Positions 60,155 through 64,000 of a DNA stretch of 64,000 nt are shown in pieces (within the stretch, counting starts at the first letter, position 1; every line of letters begins with the position of its first letter). The DNA lies in the NCBI GenBank assembly GCA_964389365.1, contig CAYMDO010000004.1, positions 1 through 64,000 of the forward strand, given 5' to 3'. Source of the DNA: UBA993 sp964389365. Lineage in GTDB: Bacteria; Bacillota; Dethiobacteria; DTU022. The translations under genes were made by a program, and so were the position numbers. Below the pieces are notes generated by a model. That model saw only the letters and a list, made by a program, of their open reading frames with translations, made no database searches and was not told where the DNA came from.

Positions 60155-60603
60155 AGCATAGATCTCCCAAGCGGTGTTTATTAATAAAGTTGGTAGGCTA
60201 AAAGATTATTCTGCACAAAATACAGAAACTATGCTAATATTTAAAAATATAATTAAATACATGTAAATATTGAATAATACAAAATATATGTCGATTTATC
60301 AAGATAGCTAATTGGTTCATTACTGGTGCCAGGTGGTTTAATACAGCTGCCGGTTTTCGCTGGTCCTTTAATTGCTGATATTGGTTTTCGGCTTGTGCTA
60401 GGGCGGGTTTGCGGGCAAAATACCAGGTGCTACAGCGATAAAATATTTTGTGCTGTTTTTAAACAGGCAGGATTACCTGATTAAGCGTAGAATGAATATA
60501 TTTAATTTAGAGCAATATGGATAAATTGGGAAGGAAGCGGAAATAAAAATAATAATATACAAATAAATACAACACAAAATATATTCAGAAAGGAGGTGAA
60601 AGC
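60155..60603. other. Gene-free 449-bp intergenic region
   Basis: AT-rich divergent region between the synthetase remnant and the symporter operon. It contains the CAGGA-N-GAATA motif at 60468 and a short open stretch at 60326-60484 (GTG...TAA, 52 codons, containing LPVFAG) that has no ribosome site. I see no RNA gene, and no promoter that I can place with confidence. Confidence 0.5.
60468..60496 (+). repeat. CAGGA-N-GAATA intergenic motif, copy 4
   Basis: CAGGAT at 60468 (inside CAGGCAGGAT, 60464-60473) and GAAT at 60490, spacing 22. The segment CAGGATTACCTGAT (60468-60481) also occurs at 2068-2081 upstream of the DHH gene. It lies 114 nt before the DUF4212 gene. Confidence 0.45.
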
Positions 60604-60924
60604 ATGTCGGACGAGAGCAGAAAGAGCTATAAACTGGAAGTTTGGGTTACGGCGATTTGTTTCATTCTTATTTCACTAACCGGTGGTTTCTTTAGTTCAT
60701 TTGTAGTTATCTTAAACGAACAGTTTTTTGATAAAGTTCCTTCGCCGGAACAGCTGGTTCAATATTATGGCGAATCCATGTTTGTTGCAAAAGAGGGGAT
60801 GTCCGTGCTCGGCTTTCCTTTACATTATTTCTTATTGATCATGCTCAGTTGGATTGGTGCTACACTGATTGGCGCGATTTGGTGCGTTATTATGGATCGG
60901 TTGGAAGAAAAACAGAGGGCTTAG
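60604..60924 (+). CDS. DUF4212 small subunit of a sodium:solute symporter
   Basis: 106 aa with two membrane helices (about 14-36 and 66-92). DUF4212 proteins are encoded directly before ActP-like symporters and are thought to be their small subunit. The ATG follows AAAGGAGGTG, a near-perfect ribosome site, and the symporter begins 28 bp after its stop. Lies behind a 449-bp intergenic region. Confidence 0.87.
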   Translation: MSDESRKSYKLEVWVTAICFILISLTGGFFSSFVVILNEQFFDKVPSPEQLVQYYGESMFVAKEGMSVLGFPLHYFLLIMLSWIGATLIGAIWCVIMDRLEEKQRA

Positions 60925-60952
60925 AGCCTGTTGAAAGGAGGGAAAACTCTAT

Positions 60953-62611
60953 ATGGAACCAAGAGGTGAAGTATTTGTTCTCGGCTTAATCCTCAGCCTT
61001 ATTGTTCTTTTAATTTCCGTGTTTATTAGTGTCTGGGCCCGTCGTTTTACCCGTAACCTGGGGGATTATTACGTTGCCGGACGCAGTATCGGCGCCTTAA
61101 ACAATGGTCTGGCGATGGTATCGCTGGCGCTCAGCCTTACTACATTTATCGGTTTAACAGCCATGATTCTTAAGGGTGTTTATATTGTTATTGCACTTTC
61201 TGCTTCTTTTACAGCTGCTTTTATTGGGTTATTGCTGCTGGCTGCCCCATACCTGAGGCGCCATAAGTCATTTACCACAATGGCTTTTATTGCTGAACGT
61301 TATAATAGCAGAACGCTCCGCTTCATTTCTGTTATCATTATGCTGATCGTCAGTGTTCTTTACCTTGGAGGCAACCTGAAAGGGATCGGCATTGTTTTTT
61401 ACTACCTCCTGGGGGTACCTGAAGTCGTTGGTATTATCGTTGGCGGCCTGGTTGTTACTCTCTATGTTACCCTGGGCGGAATGTACGGAGTTACGTACAA
61501 TCAGACTTTCCAAACCATCGTGCTCATTTTTTGCCTGATGTTCCCGGTAGCAATTGTTCTTAAAGTACTCGGAGCTTCCGGTTGGGTCTTTCCGCCACTT
61601 GGCTACGGCAACTTGGTACCATTAATGAACCAGGCTGTGCCGCACTTTTTCTGGCCTATGCTGGTTCATCCAATTGTATATATAGCACTCTTTCTCGGTT
61701 CATTCTTCGGCATAATCGGTCTACCTCACTTCGTGATGCGCTACTTTACAGTGCGTGATGCCAGGGAAGCACGGTGGAGCACGGTGATCTGTGTATTCCT
61801 GGTTGGTTTGGTTAACACAACCGTTTTTGCTACAGGCTTTGCCGCAATGTATTACATGCGCAACCAGGGTATCGATATTCCTCAGGCTGCTTTTGATTAT
61901 GTGGTATTCATTCTGATTGATGTCCTGGCAGGGCAGGGATGGCTGGCAATTGTCGTTGCCGGCTCTGTGGCAGCCGGTTTGTCTACAGTTGCCGGGTTAC
62001 TCCTGATTATGGGGGCCGGTTTGATTCACGATTTATACGGTGAGTTAAAGCCAAATGTAGACGATGAAAAGAAGCTAAAACTCTCTTACGCAGCTATGTT
62101 TATTGTGGGTGTGTTGGTGACCCTTTTCTCGCTTAACCCACCCCAGTTTATTCTGGAAGCTATTATGTGGTCTTTCGGGATTGCCGCTGCCGGTCTTGGA
62201 GTGCCTATTGTGTTAGGTATCTGGTGGAAGCGAACAAACAAATACGGTGTTGGTGCTGGTATGGTTATTGGAGCCCTTGTCGGTTTCTACGGTTGGATTT
62301 TAATTGGCTACCTTGGCATGGACCCTGTCACCATTCCGTTCCCTATTTTTGCCAAGTATTTCTACGGACCGCTCGGCTGGATAAAAATTATTGCCGTTGC
62401 TGTACCGCTGTCATTTATTCTGACCGTGGTGGTCTCCTGGTTAACACCGGCACCACCTATGGAACTGCAAAAGCAGGTCGATGTAATGCACGGTTGGCAG
62501 GATTATGATGAAAAACGTTACAACGGAAAGGGTTTTCCGATCACTGTAGTTATTTTGTCCCTGGCGATCATGTGGTTTATGACCACGCTTTATGATGTTT
62601 TCCCCAAATAG
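60953..62611 (+). CDS. Sodium:solute symporter, ActP/carboxylate type
   Basis: 552-aa SSS-family transporter with about 13 membrane helices, probably taking up acetate, propionate or another short carboxylate with Na+. DYYVAGRSIGALNNGLAM near 39-56 is the SSS signature start; GGMYGVTYNQTFQT near 175 and GLPHFVMRYFTVRDAREAR near 254 are typical of the acetate-permease branch. GAAAGGAGGG precedes the ATG. Works with the DUF4212 protein; the following AMP-forming ligase may activate the imported acid. Confidence 0.9.
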   Translation: MEPRGEVFVLGLILSLIVLLISVFISVWARRFTRNLGDYYVAGRSIGALNNGLAMVSLALSLTTFIGLTAMILKGVYIVIALSASFTAAFIGLLLLAAPYLRRHKSFTTMAFIAERYNSRTLRFISVIIMLIVSVLYLGGNLKGIGIVFYYLLGVPEVVGIIVGGLVVTLYVTLGGMYGVTYNQTFQTIVLIFCLMFPVAIVLKVLGASGWVFPPLGYGNLVPLMNQAVPHFFWPMLVHPIVYIALFLGSFFGIIGLPHFVMRYFTVRDAREARWSTVICVFLVGLVNTTVFATGFAAMYYMRNQGIDIPQAAFDYVVFILIDVLAGQGWLAIVVAGSVAAGLSTVAGLLLIMGAGLIHDLYGELKPNVDDEKKLKLSYAAMFIVGVLVTLFSLNPPQFILEAIMWSFGIAAAGLGVPIVLGIWWKRTNKYGVGAGMVIGALVGFYGWILIGYLGMDPVTIPFPIFAKYFYGPLGWIKIIAVAVPLSFILTVVVSWLTPAPPMELQKQVDVMHGWQDYDEKRYNGKGFPITVVILSLAIMWFMTTLYDVFPK

Positions 62612-62617
62612 ATAAAA

Positions 62618-62668
62618 GCATAGCCAGGTTCCCCGCAGGCAGCGGGGAACCTGGCTATGCAGTTTTGA
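62618..62668 (+). terminator. Strong terminator hairpin after symporter
   Basis: A perfect 19-bp stem (62618-62636 with 62642-62660), loop AGGCA, followed by AGTTTTGATT. The T-run is short but the stem is exceptionally long; it may stop most transcription before the CoA ligase. Confidence 0.75.
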
Positions 62669-62695
62669 TTGATACACCCGGGAGGTGATGGCTTT

Positions 62696-64000
62696 ATGGA
62701 GAATTGGGATAAGTTATGTAAAATGCCTTATAAAGATATTAAAGAAATGCAAGATCGTAAATTCCGCGCTTTTGTTGCCAACCAGCTTTATATTTATAGT
62801 CCTTATTACAGTGCATTGCTAAAAGCACATAAAATTGATCCCTTAAAAATTAAAGGCATCGAAGATCTGAAGCACTTGCCTTTTACCTACAAATTGGATA
62901 TTGCACCAACTGATGAGAATCCCAAAAAACACAAAGATTTTGTCATACGCCCCGATGAGGAAGTTACAGAGAAATATGGCCATTTAGCCAAGATGTCGAT
63001 GACTGGCGGAAAAGATCTGGTAGAGGAAAGGGTTTACGATTATCGACCGGTTCACATCCATTTTACAACAGGCAGAACAGCTTTGCCGACACCTTTTGTT
63101 TATTCAAAACGTGATTTGGATAACCTGCGTGAATCAGGGTCTCGTCTGATGAACGTTTTTGAACTTACCAACAAAGATATTTTCATAAACTGTTTTCCTT
63201 TCGCTCCGCACCTTGCTTTCTGGACCAGCTATTTTGGAGCAGAAAAAATGAATGTTGCTGGTTTTCATAGTGGTGGAGGAAAGATTGTCGGAACGAATAA
63301 CCTGATGGATGCATTTGAATACATGCGCCCGACAGTGTCGGTTTTTATTCCGGGCTATTGTTATTACTTCTTACGCGAAGCTGTTAAGCAGGGCCGGGAT
63401 TTTTCTTCGATTAAAAAGATTTTCTTCGGCGGCGAAAGAGTCCCGCCCGGCCTGAAAGATAAAATAAAGGAGCTGCTTTCCCAACTGGGGGCTGAAGACG
63501 TGATGGTACTGGCCACCTATGGTATGACCGAAGCTAAAGTAGCCTGGGGCGAGTGTCCGTCTCATGATGAATACTTTGGTTACCATACTTATCCGGACAT
63601 GGAGGTAATTGAAGCCATTGACCCTGAAAGTGGTGAACCGGTCGGAGAGGGTGAAGAAGGCGAAGTAGTCTGTTCTGCTATTGATTGGCGGGGCACTGCG
63701 GTATTGCGCTACCGGACCGGGGATATCGCTAAGGGTGGTTTGCTTTATGAACCATGTCCCAACTGTGGGCGGACAGTACCTCGCATCAGTTCAAATATTC
63801 AACGCAAATCAGAAATGAAGGAATTCAGCATAACTAAAGTTAAGGGAACTCTTGTCAACCTGAACAATTTTTTCCCGCTATTAATGAGCCACCCGGATGT
63901 AGAAGAATGGCAGGTTGAAATGCGTAAGCGCAACAATGACCCGTTTGACTTAGATGAAATAGTTCTATATGTTGCGCCGATGGGCGATATTGATCGCGAC
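62696..64000 (+). CDS. AMP-forming CoA ligase, PaaK-like, cut by window end
   Basis: The frame is open for 435 codons to the last base, so the C-terminus is missing. Phenylacetate-CoA-ligase-like member of the ANL superfamily: activates a carboxylic acid as acyl-AMP and then acyl-CoA. Visible are the YSPYYSALLKAH N-terminus, FFGGERVPPGL near 242, TYGMTEAKVAW near 276-286, YRTGDIAKGG near 341 and the PaaK-type CPNCGRTVPRI near 355. The usual T-S-G-T-T-G-x-P P-loop is HFTTGRTALPTP (near 119), shorter and altered. ATG 62696 follows GGGAGGTGA. It sits behind the carboxylate symporter; the intact ligase may replace the dead fadD-like gene. Substrate unknown. Confidence 0.85.
   Translation, partial: MENWDKLCKMPYKDIKEMQDRKFRAFVANQLYIYSPYYSALLKAHKIDPLKIKGIEDLKHLPFTYKLDIAPTDENPKKHKDFVIRPDEEVTEKYGHLAKMSMTGGKDLVEERVYDYRPVHIHFTTGRTALPTPFVYSKRDLDNLRESGSRLMNVFELTNKDIFINCFPFAPHLAFWTSYFGAEKMNVAGFHSGGGKIVGTNNLMDAFEYMRPTVSVFIPGYCYYFLREAVKQGRDFSSIKKIFFGGERVPPGLKDKIKELLSQLGAEDVMVLATYGMTEAKVAWGECPSHDEYFGYHTYPDMEVIEAIDPESGEPVGEGEEGEVVCSAIDWRGTAVLRYRTGDIAKGGLLYEPCPNCGRTVPRISSNIQRKSEMKEFSITKVKGTLVNLNNFFPLLMSHPDVEEWQVEMRKRNNDPFDLDEIVLYVAPMGDIDRD

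Noticed and set aside
60326..60484. 52-codon open stretch with LPVFAG, reminiscent of BioY
   Set aside because: No ribosome site, no membrane-protein continuation, and the resemblance is to six residues only; kept as a note in the gap entry.
1..64000. CRISPR array, insertion sequence with terminal repeats, prophage, rRNA operon or replication origin
   Set aside because: I looked for regular direct repeats, transposase or integrase motifs, phage genes, rRNA and DnaA-box clusters and saw none.

Overview
This window reads as the chromosome of an anaerobic, low-to-moderate GC Firmicute of the Peptococcaceae / Syntrophomonadaceae / Pelotomaculum type. Supporting signs are strong Shine-Dalgarno sites, many TTG and GTG starts, an arginine T-box, a GatCAB amidotransferase, selenocysteine machinery, a soluble Hdr/ETF/Flox electron-transfer operon and a methylmalonyl-CoA (propionate) gene cluster. 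The genus is inference; no rRNA gene is present.

Left part (1-11.1 kb): a decayed C-terminal gene fragment, a phosphatidylcholine synthase that seems to lack a standard start codon, an inositol-phosphatase-type enzyme, a DHH phosphoesterase with a small coiled-coil partner, an unusual fusion of a peptidase-S51-like domain with a CysRS-type C-terminus, a nitroreductase, an aconitase-family large/small pair facing a homocitrate-synthase-type enzyme, a THUMP RNA methyltransferase and a CBS-pair protein. 11.1-22.8 kb: gatCAB behind a possible attenuator, purA, a membrane protein, a GH36 glycosidase, a YhaO/YhaN-like nuclease pair and an MBL hydrolase. 22.9-27.3 kb: selA, selB and selD; selD has an in-frame UGA at codon 17, so SelD is itself a selenoprotein.

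27.5-35.9 kb: one long operon encoding HdrD-like (fused HdrC/HdrB), EtfB, EtfA, HdrA, MvhD and three Flox-type subunits, closed by a strong terminator. It looks like a soluble complex linking NAD(H), ferredoxin, an ETF and a heterodisulfide-reductase-type centre. 36.1-42.1 kb: RseC-like protein, asd, a beta-ureidopropionase-type amidase, dihydropyrimidinase, DAHP synthase and prephenate dehydrogenase. Then come a decayed gene, a dodecin, a bifunctional-nuclease-family protein, an EamA transporter and tRNA-Leu(UAG).

44.8-52.8 kb: a PAS/AAA+/Fis regulator with degenerate ATPase motifs, followed by sucC, sucD, two-subunit methylmalonyl-CoA mutase, epimerase and the carboxyltransferase: the propionyl-CoA/succinate interconversion route. 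52.8-55.8 kb: Arg T-box, argG, and argH apparently starting at CTG. 55.8-64 kb: a DnaQ-like exonuclease, a cNMP/CBS/DUF294 signalling protein, a wrecked long-chain acyl-CoA synthetase, a DUF4212 plus sodium:solute symporter pair and an AMP-forming CoA ligase cut by the window end. A short spaced motif (CAGGA, about 16-18 nt, GAAT) recurs in four intergenic regions, three of them in front of catabolic operons.
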